Positions 46,549 to 56,315 are shown, counted from the stretch's first letter. The stretch: DNA of 64,000 nucleotides from Chryseobacterium capnotolerans (GCF_021278965.1 NZ_CP065589.1:3849001-3913000), one strand, 5' to 3'. Numbers and translations: made by a program. The notes: generated by a model not told the origin, from the letters alone.

Positions 46549-47165
46549 TTAATGATGATAAATATCTTCATACATTACCCCTGCCCGTATTTCCACGGGA
46601 AGTTTATTTTCTTCAGGGACAATAGGACAATTATAATCGTAGGCATTATAAGCACAGAACGGGTGATAAGATTTGTTAAAATCCAGAACAATGGTCTTTC
46701 CTTTTGGGACTTTCAAATCCATATATTTTCCACCTCCATAGGTTTCTTTCTCGTTGGTCGCATCACGGAAAGGCAGAAAAAGGTAGTCTTTATATTGATC
46801 TTGTTTAATAAGATCCAGACTTTGATATAGTGTTAAGGTATAAGACTTTCCATCCAGTTCAAATGTTGCCTTTCCATATTCTTTATAAGATTTTGTTTTA
46901 CCCGAAGATGTTGGCAGCTCAAAAGGCTGTGCATCTTTAGTTCTTACAAATTTTGCTGTTACGCGATACTTCAGGTCAAAAGGGAAAAATGGATGTCCTT
47001 TAAAATTTTTGAAATTATCTCCTCGTAAAGGTGTTTCTTTTGGATCCAGGTATTCTTTATCAAGATCTTTTTGAAATTTTTTGATTTCCATAACCTCCCG
47101 GGAAACCATTTTTTGCGAAAAGGCTAATAAGGGTAAAAGAAAAAGATCAATATATATTTTTTCAT
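46549..47165 (-). CDS. DUF1684 protein, frameshift within the signal peptide
   Basis: The core contains FFPFDLKYRVTAKFV, YKEYGKATFELDGKSYTL, FLPFRDATN, TYGGGKYMDL and the C-terminal HPFCAYNAYDYNCPIVPEEN, the DUF1684 hallmarks. The open frame can be extended to 47211, but its first 30 residues look unnatural. Reading from the ATG at 47165 in the other frame gives MKKYILIFF, and adding one T to the run at 47135-47138 joins it to LPLLAFSQ, a textbook signal peptide. The true start is therefore very probably 47165 with one lost base. The family is of unknown function, exported in Bacteroidota. Confidence 0.8.
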
Positions 47166-47291
47166 GAACTGTAAAATTATAAGTAAAACTAAGAATTTTC
47201 CTTCGTTTCAAAAGTTAAAATTCTAATAAAAAGTATAATCTGTTTTAAATAAAGTAAGTTTCTCCGGGTCTAGCATACTTTTTGAGCAGCA

Positions 47292-48877
47292 ATGCCCATG
47301 GATAGAAAGAAATTCATCAAAACAAGCATGCTTGCCATCTCAGGTTTTTATTTTCTACAATCAGATCTTTTTCGGGCCGCTGAACGAAGAACCACTACGA
47401 TAAAAGAAACCGTTGATGCTCCCATTATTATCATCGGGAGCGGGTATGGCGGTGCTGTTTCTGCCTTACGTCTGTGTGAAGCCGGAAAAAAGTAATATTG
47501 CTTGAAATGGGCCTTAACTGGGAAAAAGCCGGGATTCCATTTTCCAATCTCTTAAAGCCGGGAAAAAGTTCAGCCTGGTTAAAAAAGAAAACAATAGCTC
47601 CTTTTATGAATATCTTTTCCTTAACACCTTTCACTGGAACATTAGACCGAATGGATTTTGACAATATTAATATTTGGATGGGAAGAGGAGTTGGAGGAGG
47701 ATCATTAGTGAACGGAGGAATGGCCGTAACTCCCAAAGAAAGTTACTTCAGAGAGGTTTTCCCCAATCTTGATGCTGAAAAGTTTTACAATCATTACTTC
47801 CCTCTGGTACGTGAAGAACTCAAAGTAAATGTTATTGATGAACAGTTTCTAAAAGAATGTCCTTATTATAAATTCACAAGAGTAGGTGAAGAAGAGGCTC
47901 ACAAGGCAGGATTCAAGACCATGCGGGTTCCTAATGTGTATGATTTTAAATACATGGAAAAGGAATATTTAAATGAAGTTCCCCGTTCCGCTCTCAATAC
48001 TGAGGTCATCTATGGAAATAATCATGGAAAAAACAGTTTAGATAAAACTTACCTGAAAAAGGCATTGGAAACCGGGAATCTCGAAATACTGGATCTTCAT
48101 TGTGTAGATCATATTAAGCTTAATGATGATAAAAGCTATACATTAAATGTTCAGCAAATTGATACCTCCGGAAGTGTAGTTGCAGACAAGGTTTTTAATT
48201 GTAAAAAACTGATTCTTTCTGCTGGAACAATGGGAACATTACAACTGCTGTTTCATTCCAATGCTCTCAATCACTTTCCTGTTCATGAAAACATTGGCAA
48301 AAATTGGGGAAACAACGGTAATTTCATGACCGGAAGAAACTGGGTAAAACCGTTATCAGGCGGAACAGGTTCAAAACAATCTACCATTCCGGTAGGCGGA
48401 ATTGATAATTGGGAGGATAAAGAACATCCTTTTTTCACAGAAATTGCTCCTTTACCGATGGGAATGGATGTTGCCACAGCGTTATATCTGCTGATTAACA
48501 GAGTCGATAAAAAAGGAGAAGTAGGTTATGATAAAACCACCCAAAAGATTAGATTGAACTGGGATGAAAGTCATACCTCTAAAATGAGGGAAAATGCCAA
48601 ATTTTTTATCCGAAAAATGAATAAAGCAAATGGAGGAACCAGAAGCCACTTTCTGTTCAACAATGGTTTTGGAGCTGATATTTGTTATCATCCTCTTGGC
48701 GGATGTGTATTAGGTGAAGCAACCAATGAGTTTGGAAAGCTAAAGGATCATGAACATCTCTATGTATTGGATGGATCCTTAATTCCCGGAACCATTGGAG
48801 TCAATCCGTTTGTGACCATTACAGCTATTGCAGAATATTGTATTGAAAATCTGATCCGTCAGGATGAATTTGCCTAA
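47292..48877 (+). pseudogene. GMC-family FAD oxidoreductase, single frameshift
   Basis: Frames 47292-47495 and 47498-48877 join into about 528 residues. The start may be Met1 or the ATG at 47298 (MDRKKFIKTSMLAISGF, a membrane-anchor or export signal). The FAD motif IIIIGSGYGGAVSALRL is cut off at EAGKK; restoring one A to the run at 47486-47491 continues as VILLEMGLNWE. Later landmarks are MGRGVGGGSLVNGG, LILSAGTMGTLQLL, HPLGGCVLGEA and GVNPFVTITAIAEY, typical of cholesterol-oxidase-like GMC enzymes. The sterol substrate is not certain. It converges with the adenylyltransferase gene, overlapping it by 4 bp. Confidence 0.88.
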
Positions 48878-49740
48878 GGTAGCGCCTTTACTTCTACAAG
48901 ATAATTTCGGATGTCTTTTTCATGTTGAAAAGGGTATTCAAAATCTAGCTTTTCAGCCAAAACAGTTCCCAATTCGTGAACAAGATCAGCGAAAACAAAT
49001 AAAGCAGTCCAGTTTTCTTCAATATTACTTCCTGAAAAGGTAGCTTCCACTCTGCTCCATTGTTCTTCTGAGAGATATTTTTTGAAGAGCCTTCCATGTT
49101 TGTTTGTGGTTATGTTATTCCATTCATGAGAGCCAGCAATATACCATTCGATTAAAGGAACCAGATAATCTGTTCTCAATATATCTTCCGACATGAATTT
49201 AGCATAGAAAATATCACCTCGCTTAAGGCATTTTGCTACATAAGTCGTATCCCACCAGAAGTCATTTAATAACTGATTAAATTTCTTCTCCGTAGGTTGA
49301 TGAATCATAATCGTTTGATAAGTTGGGGGTTTCAAATCCTTTGTCAGCCCATCTTTATCCACTAAAACCTTATATCCCAGATCCCAATCATCCGGAAGTA
49401 CTTCTGCACAGATTTCTTCAGAGAATTCCTTTACCTGATAAAGCTTAAAGTCAACCTTTATATGATCTCTGTACAACACCATCTTCATCGCATGTTTTCC
49501 ATCAAAAACAGTATCATCTTCTTCCACCATGGAAATCGGTTCTCCGAAAAGCCTAAGCCATTCATGACTGTCTTCGTAAATAGGCCTGTTTTCAAAAACC
49601 AACTCTACATCAAGGTCACTAAAATGATCTACCGGAGCATATGGATTTACCAATGAACTGGTTAAAAGAACAGCTCTGATATCCGGATTGTTTTCTGCCC
49701 AGTGAATGATTTGTTCCAGTTTCTCCTCCCTTACCTTCAT
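48874..49740 (-). CDS. Aminoglycoside 6-adenylyltransferase-like protein
   Basis: 288 residues, the length of ANT(6) enzymes. The nucleotidyltransferase core is LTSSLVNPYAPVDHFSDLDV, with the DxD pair chelating metal, plus the domain around GEPISMVEEDD and DFKLYQVKEF. The C-terminal helical region contains FWWDTTYVAKCLKRGDIFYA and LVPLIEWYI. It is in the ANT(6)/AadS group, which includes resistance enzymes of Bacteroidota, but it could equally be a housekeeping nucleotidyltransferase. It is followed upstream by a 133-residue unknown gene across a single base. No mobile element is adjacent, so it looks intrinsic. Confidence 0.85.
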   Translation of the reverse strand: MKVREEKLEQIIHWAENNPDIRAVLLTSSLVNPYAPVDHFSDLDVELVFENRPIYEDSHEWLRLFGEPISMVEEDDTVFDGKHAMKMVLYRDHIKVDFKLYQVKEFSEEICAEVLPDDWDLGYKVLVDKDGLTKDLKPPTYQTIMIHQPTEKKFNQLLNDFWWDTTYVAKCLKRGDIFYAKFMSEDILRTDYLVPLIEWYIAGSHEWNNITTNKHGRLFKKYLSEEQWSRVEATFSGSNIEENWTALFVFADLVHELGTVLAEKLDFEYPFQHEKDIRNYLVEVKALP

Positions 49741-49741
49741 G

Positions 49742-50143
49742 TTAATATGATTCTGATATTTTCACACGATATACATCGGAAGAATTTCTTTTAATAGACT
49801 CTACAAAGAAACCACCTTCTTCAGGAATAACTTCTTTAAGATCGAAACTTTTACAATCTTTTGGCAGCCCTGAAAAGATTAAAGTAAACCAAAAATCCTG
49901 CATAAAAGGAACAGGCGTCCAATAGGGAGAAATCGAAATATTCTCCGCATGAATCATTTTGCTTCTATGCTCAGATTGGTTATCAAAAAGATAGGTTGAA
50001 TGCCAGATTCTGATTAAATTTCCTAAAAATGGTGATGCAGGAAAACAACAATGTACAATCACCTGCTTCTCTTCTTCTATTTTTGTCTGAAGAGATTCAA
50101 GAAGTTCTTTTGCAATAACCGGCTTTATAACAATTTCTTCCAC
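49742..50143 (-). CDS. Unknown 133-residue protein, probable GTG start
   Basis: The frame begins with GTG at 50143, preceded by AAAAGG; the first internal ATG is far downstream, so GTG is the only sensible start unless the beginning is frameshifted. The sequence (for example VIVHCCFPASPFLGNLIRIW and ISPYWTPVPFMQDFWFTLIF) is rich in aromatics and has no signal peptide. No family is recognised. It lies one base upstream of the adenylyltransferase gene, which suggests cotranscription. Confidence 0.65.
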   Translation of the reverse strand: MEEIVIKPVIAKELLESLQTKIEEEKQVIVHCCFPASPFLGNLIRIWHSTYLFDNQSEHRSKMIHAENISISPYWTPVPFMQDFWFTLIFSGLPKDCKSFDLKEVIPEEGGFFVESIKRNSSDVYRVKISESY

Positions 50144-50161
50144 CTTTTATCAGTAATAAGT

Positions 50162-50209
50162 GATGAGCAATGAATAATATGTTGTATAGCTTATTATTCA
50201 CTGCTCATT
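50162..50209. repeat. Intergenic inverted repeat with TGAATAATA arms
   Basis: Left arm 50162-50179 and right arm 50192-50209 match at 16 of 18 bases around a 12-nt centre. A related string AATGAATAATA also occurs at 45102-45112. It lies between mqo (end) and the preceding gene; it may be a hairpin that terminates or protects mRNA, or a dispersed intergenic element. Confidence 0.5.
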
Positions 50210-50216
50210 ATTAATA

Positions 50217-51722
50217 TTAGTATTCTAATTCTAGCTTTTCTTTGGTATATTCCCTTAACTTTTCAGTAAGTTCAGGATTCTCTGCCAATTTTTGTCCGTA
50301 TGACGGAACCATTTCCAGCAATTTGTCTTTCCATTCTCCCTGAAGTTTCTCAGGGAAACATTTTTCAAGAACATTAAGCATTGCCTGTACTGCTGTGGAT
50401 GCCCCCGGTGAAGCTCCCAATAAAGAAGCAATGGTACCGTTTTTATTAACAACCACCTCAGTTCCGAACTCCAGTTTACCTCCTAATTTATCATCTTTCT
50501 TAATGATCTGAACTCTTTGTCCGGCTACTTTCAACTCCCAGTCCTCTTCTTTAGCATCCTTGATGAATTCTCTTAAATGCTGCATTCTTTGAGACTTGGT
50601 CATCGCTACCTGCTGAATAAGATATTTAGTCAGCGGAAGGTTATGCCACCATGCGCCAAATAAAGATTTTAAATTCTTAGTGTTTACACTTTCCGGCAAA
50701 TCAAGATAGCTTCCTTCTTTCAGGAATTTTGTTGAAAACCCTGCAAAAGGTCCGAAAAGAAGAGCCTTTTGTCCATCAATAATTCTAAGATCAAGGTGAG
50801 GTACAGACATTGGCGGAGCATCTACGGTTGCCTGTGTGTATACTTTAGCCTGATGCTTCTCTACCAATTCCTGGTTATGAGTTACCAGCCATTGTCCGGA
50901 AACCGGAAAACCTCCATATCCTTCACTTTCTTTAATATCTGAACTGTCCAATAACGGAAGAGCATATCCTCCAGCTCCTATAAATACAAAGTCTGCATTT
51001 ACTTCCTGCTTGTGGCTATTGATTCTGTCTTTCACTTTCATTTCCCACTTTCCGTCCTCTTTAGGGCTGATGTCTTTCACTTCGTGATATAGGAATACTT
51101 CCACCTTTGAATCTTCCAAAAGGTGTCTTCCCATTTTTCTGGTCAAAGTTCCGAAGTTAACGTCTGTTCCCATATTCATTTTTGTGGCCGCCATTACTTC
51201 AGACTTATTTCTTTTGCTCATTACCAATGGAATCCACTCTCTCAACTTATCATGATCTGTAGAAAATTCCATTCCGGAGAAAAGAACTGATTCGGACATT
51301 TTCTCATGGCGTTTTTTAAGATATTCAGCATCTTTTTCTCCAAATACCAAGCTCATGTGCGGACAGGAATTGATGAAGTCCTTTGGATCCTGAATATATC
51401 CTTTCGCTAATAAGTAAGACCAGAACTGTTTTGAAACTTCAAACTGTTCTGCGATGCTTTCTGCTTTCTTGATATCAATACTCCCATCCGGGTTTTCCGG
51501 AGTATAATTTAGCTCACAAAATGCGGAGTGCCCTGTTCCGGCGTTGTTCCAAGCTGCTGTACTTTCCTTGGCAAATCTTCCTAGTCTTTCGAAGATGGCA
51601 ATTTCAAGTTTTGGATCAAATTCATGAAGCAGCGTTGCTAAAGTGGCGCTCATGATTCCGCCCCCTATCAGTACAACGTCGTATTTAGGTTTCGGTGTTC
51701 TGCTTGTAAGCGATTGTGACAT
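50217..51722 (-). CDS. mqo: Malate:quinone oxidoreductase
   Basis: 501 residues from the ATG at 51722 (MSQSLTSRTPKPKYDVVLIG); a longer frame to 51791 is an artefact. VVLIGGGIMSATLATLLHEF is the FAD-binding fold, and STAAWNNAGTGHSAFCELNY, VKVYTQATVDAPPMSVPHLD-like and LFGPFAGFSTKFLKEGS blocks are Mqo hallmarks. It oxidises malate to oxaloacetate and feeds electrons to menaquinone at the membrane, replacing or adding to soluble malate dehydrogenase. It is preceded by a 522-bp gap. Confidence 0.96.
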   Translation of the reverse strand: MSQSLTSRTPKPKYDVVLIGGGIMSATLATLLHEFDPKLEIAIFERLGRFAKESTAAWNNAGTGHSAFCELNYTPENPDGSIDIKKAESIAEQFEVSKQFWSYLLAKGYIQDPKDFINSCPHMSLVFGEKDAEYLKKRHEKMSESVLFSGMEFSTDHDKLREWIPLVMSKRNKSEVMAATKMNMGTDVNFGTLTRKMGRHLLEDSKVEVFLYHEVKDISPKEDGKWEMKVKDRINSHKQEVNADFVFIGAGGYALPLLDSSDIKESEGYGGFPVSGQWLVTHNQELVEKHQAKVYTQATVDAPPMSVPHLDLRIIDGQKALLFGPFAGFSTKFLKEGSYLDLPESVNTKNLKSLFGAWWHNLPLTKYLIQQVAMTKSQRMQHLREFIKDAKEEDWELKVAGQRVQIIKKDDKLGGKLEFGTEVVVNKNGTIASLLGASPGASTAVQAMLNVLEKCFPEKLQGEWKDKLLEMVPSYGQKLAENPELTEKLREYTKEKLELEY

Positions 51723-52244
51723 AATTTTAAATTTTAGTTCAAATTTCGGGAAAAGTTTTAAAAAGAGAAACGCGTTTAACGATTTTAACACGTTAATTTT
51801 TGAGTTAAAAACACTTCTTAATTATGCAACAATATATAATGGAAAGTATCAATAGAATAACATTGAAATGATTAATAATAGCAATAATAAATAGTCATTT
51901 TCCATCAAAAAAAAATAAATTTTAGTTCAATATAATTCACCAAAAGGTAAATAATTATCTTTTTTGCATTCTTCGTATATTTTATGTTAATTTAAGTTCA
52001 TCCAAGTTCACTGTATGAATTACTTTAATCATAATGGTTTATAATCATATTTTTTTCAAAAATATGTGAATTTACATTAAAAATAAACAAATAAAAGTCA
52101 CATTTAATTGATAAAACAATAATTTATTTGATCAAAAGTCATATTAAAAACACAATTTAATCATTTTTTATACGTATCTTTCAATTGATTTAATACCATA
52201 TTCCATGTGTATTTAATTAAAATTATTTCGTAAACATATAAAAG
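51723..52244. other. 522-bp AT-rich region upstream of mqo and the surface genes
   Basis: The region separates divergent genes (mqo on minus, the surface protein on plus) and should contain both promoters. I see no coding frame with protein-like features, and no hairpin or direct repeat of note. TATCTTTC at 52174-52181 is a weak -7-like candidate for the plus gene. It is exceptionally AT-rich. Confidence 0.55.
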
Positions 52245-53351
52245 ATGAAAATTGTTAACTTCGTAAGTACATTTTTCGCTACATTGGCATTTGCCCAAAG
52301 CGGAAGTGTAGGAATCAACACGTCCAAACCGGACCCTAGTGCAATTCTGCATATCGAAAATTTCAATGGAGTTTCTGCGACAGCTACTGCAAGCGTATCA
52401 GGTGGCGTTGTAAACGGGATTACCATCACCAACGGCGGAAGTGGTTACATTATGGCACCTACTATTAATTTTTATGGCGGCGGTTCTGTTGTGAATGGCG
52501 GTACAAAAGCACGTGCTACGGCTAATATGACCAATGGAACTATAACCAGTATCACTATAAATAATGGAGGAAGCGGTTATACCAGTGCTCCCACAGTCGT
52601 TATTTCAGGAGGGAATAAAGGATTGCTATTTCCTAACCTGAATATCACAAATCTAAGCAGTACAACTTCTCCAGTTGCCTCTCCTGCAAATGCTCTTATT
52701 GGTTTTAATGGAGGTACTAATGCTAATAATAAGGCCTTACATGTTTTCAACGGGACTACTAAACAATGGCAAAGTACTATTGATGCCGAAAACACTCCTA
52801 AAGTTGCCTACCTTGATTTCACAGGAAATCTATCTGTATTGGATAATGCTGTTGCCGGAACTAATGCTCAATTATTAGTAAATCCTCCAGCTGTTTCCGG
52901 GGTATCTAACATTAATGGTTTCAAAGTTGTTCAAAATCCAAGTACAGGGGGATATTCTCTAGTTCTTCCTCAAGGAAACTATCTGGTAGAAGTAAATCTT
53001 AATTTAAATTCTCCTCAGGAAAACCCTTCCGGACAAGGAGGGACAGCACCTCTTTCAGGAAGCAGTTACTATCTGATGGGATATTTTATAGATTTTACCA
53101 ACGATCTGTATAATAATACAAGTAATACGTTTGTATCAGGAGCAAATACAAGAAAGGAAGTCCCAATTGTTTCTAAAGTAGATACTAATCATTTAGCAAC
53201 ATGGTCTTATTATTACAGTGTTCCTTCTAATCCTAATGCCAATATCATCGGAGGTTTAAGATTACGATTGGGAAGAATGCAAAACAGTACGTTTTACGAC
53301 CTTGTCAAGGTAATTCCCACTGGATCTTATATTAAAATATCACAACTTTAA
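52245..53351 (+). CDS. Secreted surface protein with two GGSGY repeats (tandem set, gene 1)
   Basis: 368 residues. A short signal peptide (MKIVNFVSTFFATLAFAQ) is followed by SVGINTSKPDPSAILHIEN, the start of the VGIGTxxPxxSAxLxL family of Bacteroidota surface proteins. At about residues 46-125 two repeats of about 38 residues, ITITNGGSGYIMAPTINF and ITINNGGSGYTSAPTVVI, are inserted. The motif GLLFPNLNITNLSSTTSPVA then resumes the family pattern. The second half is a beta-rich domain. No T9SS sorting domain is present. First of three tandem paralogues, 10 bp before the next. Confidence 0.75.
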   Translation: MKIVNFVSTFFATLAFAQSGSVGINTSKPDPSAILHIENFNGVSATATASVSGGVVNGITITNGGSGYIMAPTINFYGGGSVVNGGTKARATANMTNGTITSITINNGGSGYTSAPTVVISGGNKGLLFPNLNITNLSSTTSPVASPANALIGFNGGTNANNKALHVFNGTTKQWQSTIDAENTPKVAYLDFTGNLSVLDNAVAGTNAQLLVNPPAVSGVSNINGFKVVQNPSTGGYSLVLPQGNYLVEVNLNLNSPQENPSGQGGTAPLSGSSYYLMGYFIDFTNDLYNNTSNTFVSGANTRKEVPIVSKVDTNHLATWSYYYSVPSNPNANIIGGLRLRLGRMQNSTFYDLVKVIPTGSYIKISQL

Positions 53352-53361
53352 AACAAAACAC

Positions 53362-54183
53362 ATGAAAAAAGGTTATATCGTCCTATTATTTGTAATAGTG
53401 CAAATAATACACGCACAAGTAGGAATTGGGAAATCTTCTATAAACAGCTCAGCAGTATTGGAAGTATCTGAATCTACTAATAAGGGAGTACTCCTTCCGA
53501 CAGTTGATATTATAGATATATTAAACAATATTACCCCAGTTGCTAATCCCGCAGAAGGTTTGATAGTATACAATAAAGGAAACTCAATCAGTCCTGGTCT
53601 CTATATATGGAAAAATAACAGATGGACTCAAATGGCAGATTCCTACAACCTTGTAAGCTACATGATGCTTCAACGTACGACAGATTATAATGTATTAGGA
53701 AATTTTGCGAATGGTACTTTTAAAAACTTCACGGATGCTTCTCTTACTGTTCTCTCAAATGATATTGGGGCTTCTTATAATACAACATCAGGAGTTATTA
53801 CCCTTCCTGGAAACAGTGGTTATCTGGTTAACATATGTCTTAATATAAGAACTGCATTGGAAAGCAGCACTGCGGGAATTGGAGGTACTCCTGTACATTT
53901 GCATCAATATCTTGTAAAGCTTGTTGACCCTGTTTCAGGAACTCAATATGGAAAAACAATAAGCATCAATGCCCAATCAATAGCATCAAATAAAACACAT
54001 ACCTTAAATATGAGTTTTTCTTTTGTTTCAACCTCAGCAACACCTATTACTTTAGTCCCTTCTATTGCCCATGATGCAGGAGGGACATATCAACAAGGAG
54101 CAGGAGGGACAACTCCCAATAACGGAGAGATTATCATTACCAACACCAAAGTTGATATTCAAAGATCAGCCCTTAACCAATAA
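53362..54183 (+). CDS. Secreted surface protein (tandem set, gene 2)
   Basis: 273 residues. Signal peptide MKKGYIVLLFVIVQIIHAQ, then VGIGKSSINSSAVLEVSEST and GVLLPTVDIIDILNNITPVA, the same family start as genes 1 and 3, with NPAEGLIVYNKGNSI and LYIWKNNRWTQM. The remainder is a beta-sandwich-like domain (GTFKNFTDASLTVLSNDIG). It lacks the GGSGY insertion of gene 1. Cotranscription is implied by gaps of 10-11 bp. The role is unknown; the family often appears on cell surfaces. Confidence 0.75.
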   Translation: MKKGYIVLLFVIVQIIHAQVGIGKSSINSSAVLEVSESTNKGVLLPTVDIIDILNNITPVANPAEGLIVYNKGNSISPGLYIWKNNRWTQMADSYNLVSYMMLQRTTDYNVLGNFANGTFKNFTDASLTVLSNDIGASYNTTSGVITLPGNSGYLVNICLNIRTALESSTAGIGGTPVHLHQYLVKLVDPVSGTQYGKTISINAQSIASNKTHTLNMSFSFVSTSATPITLVPSIAHDAGGTYQQGAGGTTPNNGEIIITNTKVDIQRSALNQ

Positions 54184-54194
54184 TTACTACTACA

Positions 54195-54971
54195 ATGAAA
54201 AACTATATTTATTTTGCCTGCGCAGCACTAATACTTTTTAGTATAAGCATTAAAGCACAAGTTGGTATTAATACTAGCACCCCTAACGCAAGCAGTGTCC
54301 TGGATATTAACTCATCCGATAAAGGTGTACTTTTTCCTCAATATGATCTTACAGTACTCAATAGTACAACAACACCGATTGCTAATCCAGCAGATGGTCT
54401 GATGATTTATAACAAAGGAGGAGTCTCTACTTTTCCCAAAGGATATTATGTATGGATCAGAAACCAGTGGCAGCGTTCCATAATTGCAGGAACTGAACCT
54501 CAGTCTATGTCTTTAATTATCAATTCAGGTATTTTAGTTCCTACCGGAAGTACTAATAATACGCTTAGCAATTTCACTGTTGCCTCTAATAAAATTACTT
54601 CAGCCTCCTTAGGATCTGATACTTCTACTATTACTTTACCCGCCGGAACATATATCCTTCGATACTCTGTAGATTCCAGTAATGGAAATAACAACAACGG
54701 AACCACCAATACACAGTATCTTTCTCAAAACTTCACCTGTACACGATCTTATATGATCAATGCTGCAACAGGTACAAGCATTACGGAAATCAACAAAATG
54801 TGCCAGTTATCAAGCTCTTTTACCTTTTTTCAGGGAAGCTATTTTTTAACGTTAACCGCACCAACAACGATCCGTCAAAAATTTGAGTTTGATACAGGAA
54901 ACGGTTTTACAGCCAGCAATCTGAATATCCGTTCGTCACTGGCTCTTGTAATTACTAAAATGAGTCAATAA
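54195..54971 (+). CDS. Secreted surface protein (tandem set, gene 3)
   Basis: 258 residues. Signal peptide MKNYIYFACAALILFSISIKAQ, then VGINTSTPNASSVLDINSSD, GVLFPQYDLTVLNSTTTPIA and NPADGLMIYNKGGVS, with YYVWIRNQWQRS. It is closely related to gene 2 in its first third and diverges after that. It ends the operon, with two hairpins downstream. No catalytic residues are evident. Confidence 0.75.
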   Translation: MKNYIYFACAALILFSISIKAQVGINTSTPNASSVLDINSSDKGVLFPQYDLTVLNSTTTPIANPADGLMIYNKGGVSTFPKGYYVWIRNQWQRSIIAGTEPQSMSLIINSGILVPTGSTNNTLSNFTVASNKITSASLGSDTSTITLPAGTYILRYSVDSSNGNNNNGTTNTQYLSQNFTCTRSYMINAATGTSITEINKMCQLSSSFTFFQGSYFLTLTAPTTIRQKFEFDTGNGFTASNLNIRSSLALVITKMSQ

Positions 54972-54972
54972 A

Positions 54973-55002
54973 AAAGGCTTAAGTAATGATTTACTTGAGC
55001 CT
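54973..55002 (+). terminator. Hairpin downstream of the surface operon
   Basis: AGGCTTAAGTAA / TTTACTTGAGCCT forms a long imperfect stem (one mismatch) but has a weak T tract. It precedes a second, stronger hairpin. Confidence 0.5.
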
Positions 55003-55016
55003 TCAGTATAGGTATT

Positions 55017-55049
55017 AAAACAAGGTTCTATAATATGGAACCTTGTTTT
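55017..55049. terminator. Bidirectional terminator between surface operon and gpsA
   Basis: AAAACAAGGTTC / GAACCTTGTTTT forms a 12-bp perfect stem with a T run on both strands, between the converging surface operon and gpsA. It ends at the gpsA stop. Confidence 0.85.
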
Positions 55050-56090
55050 TTAATTGAGCTTTGCAGTGAGTTTTTTAAACTGTTTTTCAGCATTTTTACC
55101 TTCATAAAGAATAGCATATACCGTATCAATAATCGGTAATTTCAGATTTTTCTGTTTTGAAGTCTTATAGATGGATTGAGCAGCATAATATCCTTCTGCA
55201 ACCATATTCATTGACTGGATTGCTGATTTTACGGTATATCCTTTTCCAATAAGATTTCCAAGATTTCTGTTTCTTGAGAAAAGTGAATAAGCGGTTACCA
55301 GAAGGTCTCCCAGGTAGGCACTTTCATTTACATCTCTTGGTGCTTCATAGATGGCTTCCAGGAAAATCTCCATTTCACGGATCGCATTGGATACAAAAAC
55401 GGCTGTAAAGTTATCTCCATAGCCTAGTCCACTTGCAATACCGGCCCCGATAGCAAAAATATTTTTAAGAATTGCACTGTATTCATTTCCTAAAATATCT
55501 TTACTGGTTTGCACCTTAATAAAATCTGAACTGAAAATTCCTTCCAGCTTTTCGGCCGTTTCATCTTCTACTGTTGCAATTGTAAGATATGAAAGTCTTT
55601 CCATTGCTACTTCTTCAGCGTGACAAGGTCCTGCAATAACTGCCTGATTTCTGAAACCGATTTTAAACTCATCACGAAGATAATGTGCCACCACATCATT
55701 CACCTTAGGAATAATCCCTTTAATTGCAGAAACAAAGATCTTATCTGAATAATCACAGGTCATCTTATCCAAGGTATCAGATAAATAAATGGAAGGTGTT
55801 GCCAACACAATAACATCGCAAGCTGAAACCAGTTCATTGATATCTGTGGTCAACTTTAAACTCTTCAGGTTAAAATGAGCTGCAGTAAGATAAGTAGGGT
55901 TATGCCCACGAAGCTCAATTGCTCCTTTTACAAACTCGCTTCTTACACACCAGTGTACTACTTTGCAATTTTCAACCAACATTTTTACGATAGCGGTTGC
56001 AAAACTTCCGCTTCCTACTACTCCTACAGAAACATCCTTTTTAGTCTTTTTTGGATTCGAAGATTCTGAAATAATTTTCTTTTTAGCCAT
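55050..56090 (-). CDS. gpsA: Glycerol-3-phosphate dehydrogenase [NAD(P)+]
   Basis: 346 residues from the ATG at 56090 (MAKKKIISESSNPKKTK); longer readings to 56189 lack a sensible start. GVVGSGSFATAIVKMLVEN is the NAD(P)-binding fold, and VSAIKGIIPKVND, AGPCHAEEVAMERLS and LKNIFAIGAGIASGLGYGDN are GpsA signatures, with the catalytic lysine in the last block. It makes sn-glycerol-3-phosphate for phospholipids. A basic 15-residue N-terminal extension is present, commonly seen in this genus. Confidence 0.94.
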   Translation of the reverse strand: MAKKKIISESSNPKKTKKDVSVGVVGSGSFATAIVKMLVENCKVVHWCVRSEFVKGAIELRGHNPTYLTAAHFNLKSLKLTTDINELVSACDVIVLATPSIYLSDTLDKMTCDYSDKIFVSAIKGIIPKVNDVVAHYLRDEFKIGFRNQAVIAGPCHAEEVAMERLSYLTIATVEDETAEKLEGIFSSDFIKVQTSKDILGNEYSAILKNIFAIGAGIASGLGYGDNFTAVFVSNAIREMEIFLEAIYEAPRDVNESAYLGDLLVTAYSLFSRNRNLGNLIGKGYTVKSAIQSMNMVAEGYYAAQSIYKTSKQKNLKLPIIDTVYAILYEGKNAEKQFKKLTAKLN

Positions 56091-56315
56091 AATTGGAATG
56101 TGAACTGCAAATATATTAAACAAAGATTTAACAAAATACTTTAAGGCATGATAAAAAAACACTTTCTGAAAAAAATAATGCTTCCACACAATTAAATATG
56201 CAATTCAACGTTAGATACAGAAAAAACTGAATTTTAATTAAGAATAATCTTCAAAACTTATTTTTAATTAAATTTGCAGCTGAAAAACCGTTTTAATTAT
56301 TCTAAGAAAGGAAAT

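Noticed and set aside
51723..51791. Longer start for mqo
   Set aside because: The added 23 residues form no signal or conserved sequence; ATG at 51722 begins the usual MSQS-type N-terminus.
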